Shown: positions 1 to 7,827 of the stretch, piece after piece
Layout of the letters: each line of letters starts with the position of its first letter
How positions within the stretch are numbered: the stretch's first letter is position 1
From: Bacteroidetes bacterium UBA4408
Lineage (GTDB): Bacteria; Bacteroidota; Bacteroidia; UBA4408
Assembly: GCA_002389785.1 (NCBI GenBank)
Contig: DGQS01000152.1
Coordinates: 1 to 9,446 of the forward strand
Length of the DNA stretch: 9,446 nucleotides
Reading direction: 5' to 3'
The notes under the pieces: generated by a model
Seen by the model: the letters and a program-made list of their open reading frames with translations, nothing else
What the model was told of the DNA's origin: nothing
Databases searched by the model: none
Made by a program: the position numbers and the translations under genes

Positions 1-1095
1 AAAAAAAATTTTGGTAACTACAGCACATTTTATTTGCGCTTTCTACCTTTTATTTTAATAGCTTTTTACTGTGTTATTTGGGCTGTTTTTCCGGTTAAAG
101 CCGCACAAAAAACCTTTTCTTATTTGCTCTTGCTTTTTGTTGTACCCAATTATGTTTATAAACTTTACCACGATGAGGGAGATAAGTTTTTGAAAAATTT
201 GATTTGGTTAGGAAATGCATTACTAGCTATTGGAATCATATTGTATTTCACAAGTCCCCGTTTGGTTACATTTTTCGGACGGTATTGTGGGGTGTTAGGA
301 AATCCGAATGGTCTTGGAATATATACCATGCTTAATTTTTTATTGTTCTCAATGGTAAAGGGCATACGACCTAAGCTGTTTGATCGAAATGAACAGTTAT
401 TCATTTATGTGGTATTAATTTTCACCTTGTTTTTATCAGGTTCAAGAAGTTCAATTATTGCGGTAATTATTTTTTCAATCTTTAATTACTTCAATAAAAT
501 GTCACCTATTTTAGGAATTATAGCCTTTTTGTTCATTTTGGTTGCTTATCAAATCATTGAAAACAATTTGAAATTAATTATTATCACCTTAGGTTGGGGA
601 AAATACTTTCGACTTGACACATTAGAAAGCGGTTCGGGTAGAGTAGTAGCATGGGCATTCGCTTGGAAGGAAATTCAAAATAATTTTTTTATTGGTAAAG
701 GGTTTTCTCATACCGACTATGTATTTGAATGGAACTATCTTGCCTTAAATAATAAAGGCCACAATGGAAATGCGCACAATTCTTATTTAACTTTATGGCT
801 CGATACCGGTTTAGTTGGTTTAGTATTTTACATCGTTGCATTGCTTTCAACATTTGTAAAAGCTGCCTTAAACTCTAGGGTTTCCATTGCTATAATGTAT
901 GCCATTTTATTTCAAATTTTCTTCGAATCATGGCTTGCAGCTTCCTTGAATCCTTATACTATATTACTCATAATTATGCTGGTAATTTTATCGGATTCAA
1001 ACATTGTTAAAGACGAAGAAGCTGGGATAAAGGAGGAAGAAAAGGAAGAAAAACTCCCCGATTTTTATCCCCATCGATTCGTACCTCAGCGGTAA
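1..1095 (+). CDS. O-antigen polymerase/ligase family membrane protein (Wzy/WaaL-like), 5' end cut by window edge
   Basis: Likely polymerises lipid-linked repeat units (Wzy role) or ligates glycan to an acceptor (WaaL role) at the periplasmic face of the inner membrane. The reading frame is open from base 1 with no stop, so the gene probably begins upstream; the TTG at 34 encodes an internal Leu in that reading. Residues below are counted from that TTG. The protein is mostly hydrophobic, with about nine or ten membrane segments (roughly 3-21, 28-45, 56-73, 86-108, 121-135, 139-152, 156-175, 252-275, 284-300, 305-320). Family-like motifs are GNPNGLG (89-95), SGSRSS (135-140), and a polar loop starting SGR (201-203) and leading to AHNSY (247-251) and DTGLVGL (257-263), typical of the Wzy_C domain. 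The tail after 320 is charged, with EEEKEEK at 334-340, and presumably cytoplasmic. The next gene starts 4 nt after the stop. Polymerase and ligase cannot be separated from sequence alone. Confidence 0.85.
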   Translation, partial: KKNFGNYSTFYLRFLPFILIAFYCVIWAVFPVKAAQKTFSYLLLLFVVPNYVYKLYHDEGDKFLKNLIWLGNALLAIGIILYFTSPRLVTFFGRYCGVLGNPNGLGIYTMLNFLLFSMVKGIRPKLFDRNEQLFIYVVLIFTLFLSGSRSSIIAVIIFSIFNYFNKMSPILGIIAFLFILVAYQIIENNLKLIIITLGWGKYFRLDTLESGSGRVVAWAFAWKEIQNNFFIGKGFSHTDYVFEWNYLALNNKGHNGNAHNSYLTLWLDTGLVGLVFYIVALLSTFVKAALNSRVSIAIMYAILFQIFFESWLAASLNPYTILLIIMLVILSDSNIVKDEEAGIKEEEKEEKLPDFYPHRFVPQR

Positions 1096-1099
1096 TTTC

Positions 1100-2164
1100 A
1101 TGAATAATAAGGCGAAAAAGTTTCTGTTTCTTTATTCTGAACTGGCCGGTTACATGCTTTCCTGCATGAAACTATTAACGGAATTAAAGCCGGTTGAAAT
1201 AGAAGTAATATGCTGGCCTGTAAATAAAGAAGCTCCCTTTTCATTTGTCTTTCCGGATAAAATTAAGGTGCATCAAAAAAGCGAATTTACATTTGAAGGC
1301 TTAGTGAAAAAAGTAGAAGCTATAAACCCTGATGTAATTTATTGCAGTGGTTGGATGGATAAAGATTACACTAAAATTTGCAAACGCTATAAATCTAAAA
1401 TACCTGTAATTACAGCCTTTGATAATAAATGGAAGGGAAATTTTAAACAGTACATTGCTTCATTGGTAAGTCCATTCACAATAAAAAAATATTTTTCACA
1501 TTGCTTTGTCCCAGGACCTCAACAATATACCTATGCACAAAAACTGGGTTTTGAAAAGGAGAAAATATTTACCGGATTATATGTTGCCGACATTGATTTT
1601 TTTTCAAAACAGTATGCGCGAACCAAAAAGCAAAAAGAAGTAAATTTTCCAAAGCGATTTATATATGTTGGAAGATACTATGCTTTTAAAGGACTCGAAG
1701 ATTTATGGAAAGCATTCGAAATGCTTCAGCAAGAACATCCATCTGAATGGGAACTATGGTGTTTTGGAACAGGTGATTTACCGCACTTCCAACATCCTAA
1801 AGTGAAACATTTTGGCTTTGTACAAACCAACGACATGGCACCATTCATTGAACAAACAGGTGTTTTTGTTTTGCCCAGTCGAGTTGAGCCCTGGGCAGTA
1901 GTTGTGCAAGAATATGCAGCTGCAGGATATCCGTTAATTTTGAGCTCAGAGGTTGGTGCAGCCTCACTATTTTTGGAAGATAAAAAAAACGGATTTCTTT
2001 TCGTTAAAAACAATATTGATGAATTGAAACTGGCGCTATTCAACATGACACAACTGAGTGATCAGGACCGAGTAAGTATGGCTGAGCAAAGTGCATTATT
2101 GGCGAACACAATTACACCCCAAGATTGGGTTTCAAAAATATATTCAGTGCTGGAAACAAATTAG
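1100..2164 (+). CDS. Glycosyltransferase family 4 (GT-B fold)
   Basis: Predicted to transfer a sugar from a nucleotide-sugar donor to the growing lipid-linked oligosaccharide in the cytoplasm. The 354-residue length is normal for a GT4 enzyme. The C-terminal donor-binding domain is clear: IYVGRYYAFKGLEDL near 188-202 supplies the usual Arg (192) and Lys (197) that contact the donor phosphates, and VEPWAVVVQE holds an E-x7-E motif (E263, E271), followed by AAAGYPLILS and the loop VGAASLFLEDKKNGFLF. The N-terminal acceptor domain (KFLFLYSELAGYML) is less conserved. The ATG at 1100 lies 4 nt after the upstream stop, without a Shine-Dalgarno motif, as is common in Bacteroidota. The gene ends 1 nt before the ATG of the amidotransferase, so the two are almost certainly co-transcribed. 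Donor sugar and linkage cannot be read from the sequence. Confidence 0.9.
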   Translation: MNNKAKKFLFLYSELAGYMLSCMKLLTELKPVEIEVICWPVNKEAPFSFVFPDKIKVHQKSEFTFEGLVKKVEAINPDVIYCSGWMDKDYTKICKRYKSKIPVITAFDNKWKGNFKQYIASLVSPFTIKKYFSHCFVPGPQQYTYAQKLGFEKEKIFTGLYVADIDFFSKQYARTKKQKEVNFPKRFIYVGRYYAFKGLEDLWKAFEMLQQEHPSEWELWCFGTGDLPHFQHPKVKHFGFVQTNDMAPFIEQTGVFVLPSRVEPWAVVVQEYAAAGYPLILSSEVGAASLFLEDKKNGFLFVKNNIDELKLALFNMTQLSDQDRVSMAEQSALLANTITPQDWVSKIYSVLETN

Positions 2165-2165
2165 T

Positions 2166-4055
2166 ATGTGTGGAATAAACATAATCATAGGATTGCAGGA
2201 TGCACTATTAGCAAAAAACACACTTGCTAAAATGAATGCTGCAATGGCACATCGAGGACCCGACAATGACGGGATTTTTGTTGATGGACCTGTTGCGTTA
2301 GGACATCGTAGATTATCGATTATTGATTTAAGTGCTGCCGGAAACCAGCCAATGAGCGGATGCAATGGCAGGTATCAAATCGTATATAATGGAGAGTTTT
2401 ACAATTATAAGGAAGTAAAAACTAAACTGCTTGCTGTTGAAAATCCATATTCATTTCAATTTGGAAGCGATACCGAAGTTATTTTGGCAGCTTACCATAC
2501 ATGGGGAGTAAACTGTTTGCAACACATTAATGGCATGTTTGCATTTGCCATTTATGATGCAGTAAAAAAGGAAATGTTTATTGCTCGAGATCGCATGGGC
2601 ATCAAACCTTTGTATTATTACCAAAACGAGGGCTGCCTGGTACTTTCTTCCGAAATTCGTTCCTTGTTAGCAAGCGAATTAATACCTCGAAAATTAAACA
2701 AAAATGGGTTGATAGATTACTTGAGGTATCAAACCGTACACGCGCCAGAAACAATGGTAGCAGGTATAAAGATGTTAATGCCGGGAAAATATTGTTTATT
2801 CAATATTAATCATAATCTAAGAATCGAAGAAAAAAAGTACTGGTCAATTAAGGAAATTTCAAAATTATCTACAAAGAATTATTCCTATAAACAAGTTTGT
2901 GAAAGAGTATATGAACTGCTTTACGCTTCAGTCCAAAGGAGATTAATTGCTGATGTGCCTTTTGGTGCATTTTTAAGTGGGGGAATTGATTCGAGTGCAA
3001 TCGTAGGATTAATGAGTAAAGCAGCTTCTCAAACGGTTAAAACCTTTTCGGTAACCTTTGATGAAAGTGAATTCAGTGAAGCGAGATATGCGCGATTAAT
3101 TGCCGAAAAGTTTAAAACCAATCACCACGAAATTAAATTAACCAGCGATTACTTTATGCAGGAACTGCCTGCTGCATTAAAAGCAATGGACTATCCCAGT
3201 GGTGATGGCCCCAATACTTATGTAGTATCAAAAGTTACTAAAAATGCCGGAATTACCATGGCTTTATCTGGATTAGGCGGCGACGAATTATTTGCCGGAT
3301 ATCCAATTTTCACTAGAAGCCAGACGCTTCAAAAGTTTGAGGGCTTAGCCATGGTGCCTTCGTCCTTAAGAAAAATTCCAGCAGCACTTTTCAAATTTAT
3401 TCGCCCGGGAATTCCATCCGAAAAAATAGCAGAATTGCTCTCGTTGAATAATTTAAATTTCGAAAATACTTATCCCTTATCGCGACAAATTATTGCTGAT
3501 GCACAACTGAAAAAATTGACAGGTTTTGCACAACTAGCACCTAATTCTGTAGCTCGAATCATTCATGAACACGAGCTTAATAAATTCGAAACTTTAACTA
3601 AAGTTTCCATCGCTGAAATAGCTAGTTACATGCAGAATGTGCTTTTACGCGATACCGACCAAATGAGCATGGCAAGCGCGCTTGAAGTAAGAGTTCCTTT
3701 TTTAGATTATACGCTAGTTGAATTTGTACTGTCATTACCCGATGCCTACAAAAATCCAACAAGTCCAAAAAAATTATTGATTGATGCTTTAGGTAATTTA
3801 TTACCTCCTGAAATTATTAATCGCCCAAAAATGGGATTTACCTTACCTTGGAAACATTGGATGAAACATGAAATGCGAGAATTTTGTGAGCAAAAAATAA
3901 GCTCATTAAGCAAACGTTCATTTATAGTTGAGGCTGAAATTAAAACACTATGGAATGCATTTTTATCAGATAGTCCATTAGTACCTTGGAGTAGGTTATG
4001 GTATTTAATTGTACTTGAAAATTGGTTAATCGAAAATAACATTTCAAGCGAATGA
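2166..4055 (+). CDS. asnB: Asparagine synthase (glutamine-hydrolysing) family amidotransferase
   Basis: Two-domain enzyme: an N-terminal Ntn-type glutaminase releases ammonia, and a C-terminal ATP-pyrophosphatase domain activates a carboxylate for amidation. The start at 2166 gives MCGIN, placing the nucleophile at Cys2 as the family requires; the frame stays open back to 2091, but that extension would bury Cys2. Glutaminase residues are present: HRR (R49), NGE (75-77) and GSDTE (D102). The synthetase domain has the PP-loop SGGIDSS (271-277), GLGGDELFAGY (369-379) and LLRDTDQMSMASALEVRVPFLD (493-514). At 629 residues it has the length of the long AsnB class. It lies inside the glycan operon, 1 nt after one GT4 gene and overlapping the next by ATGA. 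Homologues in O-antigen loci are thought to amidate uronic acids (WbpS-type), so the substrate here may be a sugar carboxylate rather than aspartate. Family is certain; substrate is inference. Confidence 0.93.
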   Translation: MCGINIIIGLQDALLAKNTLAKMNAAMAHRGPDNDGIFVDGPVALGHRRLSIIDLSAAGNQPMSGCNGRYQIVYNGEFYNYKEVKTKLLAVENPYSFQFGSDTEVILAAYHTWGVNCLQHINGMFAFAIYDAVKKEMFIARDRMGIKPLYYYQNEGCLVLSSEIRSLLASELIPRKLNKNGLIDYLRYQTVHAPETMVAGIKMLMPGKYCLFNINHNLRIEEKKYWSIKEISKLSTKNYSYKQVCERVYELLYASVQRRLIADVPFGAFLSGGIDSSAIVGLMSKAASQTVKTFSVTFDESEFSEARYARLIAEKFKTNHHEIKLTSDYFMQELPAALKAMDYPSGDGPNTYVVSKVTKNAGITMALSGLGGDELFAGYPIFTRSQTLQKFEGLAMVPSSLRKIPAALFKFIRPGIPSEKIAELLSLNNLNFENTYPLSRQIIADAQLKKLTGFAQLAPNSVARIIHEHELNKFETLTKVSIAEIASYMQNVLLRDTDQMSMASALEVRVPFLDYTLVEFVLSLPDAYKNPTSPKKLLIDALGNLLPPEIINRPKMGFTLPWKHWMKHEMREFCEQKISSLSKRSFIVEAEIKTLWNAFLSDSPLVPWSRLWYLIVLENWLIENNISSE

Positions 4056-5215
4056 GCAATCGAAAAAGAATTTTAGTGTTCATCGACTGGTATAAACCGG
4101 GATATAAAGCAGGCGGACCAATACAATCCTGTGCAAATTTGGTGGAGCACTTAAGTCCTTATTTTGAATTTTATATTGTTACTCGCGATACAGATTATTG
4201 CGAAAACTTGCCTTATACTTCTATAGTAAGCAATACTTGGAATAAGTTGAACAACGGAGAGCAAGTATATTATATTTCACAAGATTGTTTATCAGCCGCT
4301 ACCATCAATAAATCGTGCAAAGAAACACAATGTGAAATCGCCTATATTAATGGCGTTTATTCGTTTTACTTTTCCTTGCTTCCTTTGTATTACCTTAAAA
4401 AAAGAAAAGCTATAAAACTGCTTGTTGCTTCACGAGGAATGTTGGCTCAAAGCGCAATAAATATTAAAGCAAATAAGAAAAAAATATTTCTTTGGTTGGC
4501 CAAAAGATTTGGTTTTTTTGCCGGTGTTACTTTTCAAGCTAGTACTATTGAAGAGCAGGTTGCGATCTCTTTAGCATTGGGTAAGGAAACAAACATTGTG
4601 TTGGCCGAAAATTTTTCAAAGAAAATAAAAGCAACTGCACTTCCGGCAAGAACAAAAGAGGTAGGAACAGTTCGTTTAGTAAATATTGCACGCATCGCAC
4701 CAGAAAAAAACTTGCTTTATGCAATTTCAATACTTCAGCGAGTAAAGTCCAAGGTAATTTTTGACTTTTACGGACCCATTTACGATAAAGCATACTTTGA
4801 TACATGTAGCCAACACATTGCTAATTTGCCGTCAAACATTACAGTAAATTACAAGCAAAGTATAGAAAGTGATAAAGTAAACGAAACGCTTCAACAGTAT
4901 CATTGTTTGTTTTTACCAACTCAAGGTGAAAATTTTGGTCATATTATTTTAGAATCATTTACTGCCGGATGTCCCGTAATTATTAGTGATAAAACTCCTT
5001 GGAAGAATTTAGAGTCACTAAATATTGGATATGCAAATTCTTTACACAATGAAGCTGCATTTGTTGATGCAATTGAAAATATAGCTGCATTGAATCAAGA
5101 ACAATATACTGCATGGTCTAAATCGGCATTTGATTTTGGAATACAGCATACAAGTAATCCTCAAATTCTAAAACAAAATTTAACTTTGTTCGATTATAAG
5201 CAGGAACATGAATAA
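4052..5215 (+). CDS. Glycosyltransferase family 4 (GT-B fold)
   Basis: Predicted cytoplasmic glycosyltransferase adding one residue of the repeat unit. The 387-residue protein has both GT-B halves. The N-terminus RILVFIDWYKPGYKAGGPIQSCANLVEHL carries the glycine-rich turn (GGP, 21-23) typical of GT4 acceptor domains. The C-terminal half has LVNIARIAPEKNL (R214, K219: donor-phosphate contacts) and GENFGHIILES with an E-x7-E motif (E293, E301), then AGCPVIISDKTPW. The ATG at 4052 overlaps the TGA of the amidotransferase gene as ATGA, so translation is probably coupled. Its own stop overlaps the start of the acetyltransferase gene by 8 bp. The second Glu region is canonical, and nothing suggests inactivation. 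Donor and acceptor specificity are unknown. Confidence 0.91.
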   Translation: MSNRKRILVFIDWYKPGYKAGGPIQSCANLVEHLSPYFEFYIVTRDTDYCENLPYTSIVSNTWNKLNNGEQVYYISQDCLSAATINKSCKETQCEIAYINGVYSFYFSLLPLYYLKKRKAIKLLVASRGMLAQSAINIKANKKKIFLWLAKRFGFFAGVTFQASTIEEQVAISLALGKETNIVLAENFSKKIKATALPARTKEVGTVRLVNIARIAPEKNLLYAISILQRVKSKVIFDFYGPIYDKAYFDTCSQHIANLPSNITVNYKQSIESDKVNETLQQYHCLFLPTQGENFGHIILESFTAGCPVIISDKTPWKNLESLNIGYANSLHNEAAFVDAIENIAALNQEQYTAWSKSAFDFGIQHTSNPQILKQNLTLFDYKQEHE

Positions 5216-5765
5216 AACCGATTTGTCAAAATTCAATAATAGTTTTTATTCACCCGGTGCCGGTATTGTTAAACGCTTGCTTTGGTATTTCATAAATGCA
5301 ATTATTTTTATGAATCCAGTTTTTGCCTTTAATGGTTTGAAAGTATTTTTTTTAAGAATATTCGGAGCTAAAGTGGGTAAGGGGGTAATTGTAAAACCAT
5401 CGGTGAATATTAAATATCCCTGGTTACTTTCAATTGCCGATGATGTATGGATAGGAGAACGAGTTTGGATTGATAATCTAGCTCAGGTAACCATTGAAAG
5501 CAATGTGTGCATATCGCAAGGAGCCCTGCTTTTATGCGGTAATCATAATTATAAAAAAGCAACGTTTGATTTAGAAATTGGTGAAATCGTTCTCAAAGAA
5601 GGAGCATGGATTGGAGCAATGGCAACGGTTTGTCCAGGTGTTACTTGCCACAGTCATGCTATATTAACAGTGGGTTCAGTGGCAACTCACCATCTTGATG
5701 CCTACACAATTTATCAAGGAAATCCTGCACAAAAGGTAAGAACACGCAACATGAATCAGGTTTAA
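5208..5765 (+). CDS. wcaF: WcaF-like acetyltransferase with left-handed beta-helix (hexapeptide repeats)
   Basis: Predicted to O-acetylate a sugar of the glycan using acetyl-CoA, in the cytoplasm. At 185 residues it is close to E. coli WcaF of colanic acid synthesis, and the layout agrees: a hydrophobic N-terminal helical stretch (about 20-52), then imperfect hexapeptide repeats from about 53, including IADDVWIGERVWID, VTIESNVCISQGALL, GAWIGAMATVCPGV (132-145) and AILTVGSVA. H113 in GNHNY (111-115) sits where this class has its catalytic His. The C-terminal YQGNPAQKVR is the usual closing motif. The start overlaps the preceding GT4 gene by 8 bp, suggesting coupled translation. The acetylated sugar and position are unknown; serine or maltose-type acetyltransferases share the fold, but the N-terminal part and the GNHNY motif favour the WcaF group. 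Confidence 0.88.
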   Translation: MNKTDLSKFNNSFYSPGAGIVKRLLWYFINAIIFMNPVFAFNGLKVFFLRIFGAKVGKGVIVKPSVNIKYPWLLSIADDVWIGERVWIDNLAQVTIESNVCISQGALLLCGNHNYKKATFDLEIGEIVLKEGAWIGAMATVCPGVTCHSHAILTVGSVATHHLDAYTIYQGNPAQKVRTRNMNQV

Positions 5766-5774
5766 GGAATAAAG

Positions 5775-6932
5775 ATGAGCAACAATTCAGCAAAGCGTAT
5801 TGTAGGAACACACAGCATTACTTATAGCCAAATTCGTTTGTTTGCTACTTTGCCATTTGAAAATTATGAAGTAGTTAAATTAAAAGATTTTATGCGTGTT
5901 CCTGCGCACCTGTATTGGAAATTGAAAAAGAAACCTCATCGTTTTTTAACCAATTTATTTTACGATGCAGGATTAAACAAGTATGACTTACTTCACTTTT
6001 TAAATGCTGTAAACATGGGTAATCAGCCTTGGATCTGCACTTTTGAACGATATATTCCAAGAGATGCACATCATCCGGGTGTTTACAAAGAGGAGAATCG
6101 TTACATCAATTATGCATTGCAGCGTGCGGCTCATCCAAGTTGTAAAAAGTTGCTTGCCTTAAGCAACTATGCCAAGCGTTCACAAATTCGTTATCTTCAG
6201 GAGTACGGAAAGTATGAAGAAGAGATTATGAGCAAAGTAGAAGTATTGCATGCCCCTCAAAAACTCATGATAAACTCTTTTGAAGAGAAAACAACTCATC
6301 CCGATTTTTTAACTTTTACCATCACCGGAGCTGACTTTTTTAGAAAAGGTGGGTTAGAAATTATTCGCGTTTTTGACCGTTTGCTTACAGAAAAACAGCC
6401 TGTATGTTTAAACATAATTTCTTCTTTGAATTATGGTGATTATGCTTCTAAATCAACTAAAGAAGACAAGGACTATGTATTGGGTGTTATTGCCAAACAT
6501 AAACAAATTAAGCATTATACAAGTTTACCAAATGACAAGGTACTTCAACTGCTTCGCTCAACCGATATAGGTTTATTACCTACATACGACGATACTTATG
6601 CATTTTATGTGTTGGAATGCCAAGCTTTTGGTTGTCCTGTAATTTCTACCAATGGAGCAGCATTGCCTGAAAATAATAACAATTCAGTTGGTTGGATGAT
6701 AGATGTTCCCTTGTATGAAGATGGAAGATCGATTCCAAGAGGTGCGGAGCAAAAAAACACTTTCTCAAGCATCGTTCAGGAAAAGCTTTATATGTATGTA
6801 CTGGATGCGCTAAAAAACCCGACTCAGATTCGCGAAAAGGGCGAAAAGGCTATGCTTCGTATTAAAAATGAACACGATTTAACTAGCTATACAAAACGTA
6901 TGGAAGAAATTTACAACCTTGCGCTTTCATAA
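5775..6932 (+). CDS. Divergent glycosyltransferase, GT4-like GT-B C-terminal domain
   Basis: Probable glycosyltransferase of 385 residues. The C-terminal domain is GT4-like: FTITGADFFRKGGLEIIRVF (181-200) places R190 and K191 in the donor-site position, IGLLPTYDDTYAFYVLECQAFGCPVISTNGAALPE (265-299) matches the donor loop, and the E-x7-E motif appears as D-x7-E (D273, E281). The N-terminal half is atypical: it lacks an obvious glycine-rich loop after the first strand, reading RIVGTHSITYSQIRLF. It has a basic patch (WKLKKKPHR, 48-56) and ERYIPRDAHHPG (91-102), followed by LLALSNYAKRSQIRYLQEYG, a common GT-B segment. AAGGA at 5764-5768, 6 nt before the ATG, is one of the few plausible Shine-Dalgarno matches in the window. 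It starts 9 nt after the acetyltransferase stop. The Asp substitution may be tolerated or may mark a subfamily; the function is inferred from the C-terminal half. Confidence 0.82.
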   Translation: MSNNSAKRIVGTHSITYSQIRLFATLPFENYEVVKLKDFMRVPAHLYWKLKKKPHRFLTNLFYDAGLNKYDLLHFLNAVNMGNQPWICTFERYIPRDAHHPGVYKEENRYINYALQRAAHPSCKKLLALSNYAKRSQIRYLQEYGKYEEEIMSKVEVLHAPQKLMINSFEEKTTHPDFLTFTITGADFFRKGGLEIIRVFDRLLTEKQPVCLNIISSLNYGDYASKSTKEDKDYVLGVIAKHKQIKHYTSLPNDKVLQLLRSTDIGLLPTYDDTYAFYVLECQAFGCPVISTNGAALPENNNNSVGWMIDVPLYEDGRSIPRGAEQKNTFSSIVQEKLYMYVLDALKNPTQIREKGEKAMLRIKNEHDLTSYTKRMEEIYNLALS

Positions 6933-6996
6933 TTGCTATTTTTACTGTTTTTAAACATCAATCATAAATCCATCTTAAAATACTTCTCTGATACTA

Positions 6997-7818
6997 ATGA
7001 ATAATTTATTGTTGACCTATCTGCGAAAATTTCCTATTGAGTATGGCAAGCACTGGCTCGCAGGCAAAGTTAATTTACCGCATAAAATAGTTGAGTATAC
7101 CTCAACCCACAATATCACTTGGAGTTTAGACTTGGACGAATATCAAATGCGTCAGATTTATTTATACGATATCTATGAAAAAAATACCATACGTCACTTG
7201 CTAAAATTGTGTAAACCCAATTATACGTTTATTGATGTTGGAACCAATATTGGATTTTATTCCATCACCATGGCAAAATTTTTATCACAAGGTCAGGTGC
7301 ATTCTTTTGAACCCAATCCCTATATTTTTAAGCTTTTTCAAAATAATTTGGCACTAAATAACTTGCCAAATATTAAAGCAAATCCATTTGGTTTATCGGA
7401 TAAGAGTGAAACATTAACGATACGTTTTAGTAAATCAAACCTTGGTACATCGAGTGTTTATAAAACAAATTCCGATTTTTCAGAAACAATTGAATTGCGT
7501 CCTTTTGATGAATACTGCATTGAAAATAACATTCAAAACATCGACGTAATAAAAGTAGATATCGAAGGAGGGGAATTGAGTTTTTTAAAAGGTGCTACAA
7601 AAACCATCAACCGAATGCCTAAATTAATTTTGGTGATGGAAATTATTGAAGAGCATTGTAAAAAAGCAGGTTATTCTCCAAACGAATTGTTGGATTATGT
7701 AACTAAAACGCTAGGCTTTACGGCCTATTTACCCAAACCCTATCCTTTTTCATTAAAAAAGGTAGATACCATTTTATCGGGTTACAACGATAATATAATT
7801 TTCCTAAAAGGCTATTAA
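6997..7818 (+). CDS. FkbM family SAM-dependent methyltransferase
   Basis: Predicted O-methyltransferase using S-adenosylmethionine, probably methylating a hydroxyl of the glycan or its precursor. The 273-residue protein has the FkbM hallmarks: motif I FIDVGTNIGFYS (78-89), the acidic end of strand 2 in HSFEPNP (102-108), and the strand-4 motif NIDVIKVDIEGGELSFLKGA (181-200). The N-terminal 70 residues are a variable region. The start at 6997 is supported by an in-frame stop at 6976-6978. A 64-nt gap separates it from the preceding glycosyltransferase, the largest spacing in the cluster. It ends 9 nt before the next gene. Family assignment is firm; the methyl acceptor is unknown, and FkbM proteins also act in antibiotic synthesis, but the glycan context points to sugar methylation. 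Confidence 0.92.
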   Translation: MNNLLLTYLRKFPIEYGKHWLAGKVNLPHKIVEYTSTHNITWSLDLDEYQMRQIYLYDIYEKNTIRHLLKLCKPNYTFIDVGTNIGFYSITMAKFLSQGQVHSFEPNPYIFKLFQNNLALNNLPNIKANPFGLSDKSETLTIRFSKSNLGTSSVYKTNSDFSETIELRPFDEYCIENNIQNIDVIKVDIEGGELSFLKGATKTINRMPKLILVMEIIEEHCKKAGYSPNELLDYVTKTLGFTAYLPKPYPFSLKKVDTILSGYNDNIIFLKGY

Positions 7819-7827
7819 GTTTTTATC

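Noticed and set aside
34..36. TTG as the start codon of the O-antigen polymerase/ligase gene
   Set aside because: The frame is open back to base 1 and the visible protein is shorter than typical for the family, so the gene most likely starts left of the window.
1031..1036. AGGAGG, a perfect Shine-Dalgarno-like string
   Set aside because: It lies inside the purine-rich Glu/Lys codons of the polymerase tail, about 64 nt before the next ATG and with no start codon suitably placed after it.
1726..2046. Open reading frame on the - strand inside the first GT4 gene
   Set aside because: It is antisense to a well-supported gene and its translation shows no recognisable domain. The same applies to the other antisense frames at 165-404, 2144-2365, 3746-4042, 4545-4805 and 8053-8241.
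2091..2165. Upstream TTG start adding 25 residues to the amidotransferase
   Set aside because: It would overlap the preceding gene and bury Cys2, which must be the N-terminal nucleophile after Met removal; ATG at 2166 gives the canonical MCGIN start.
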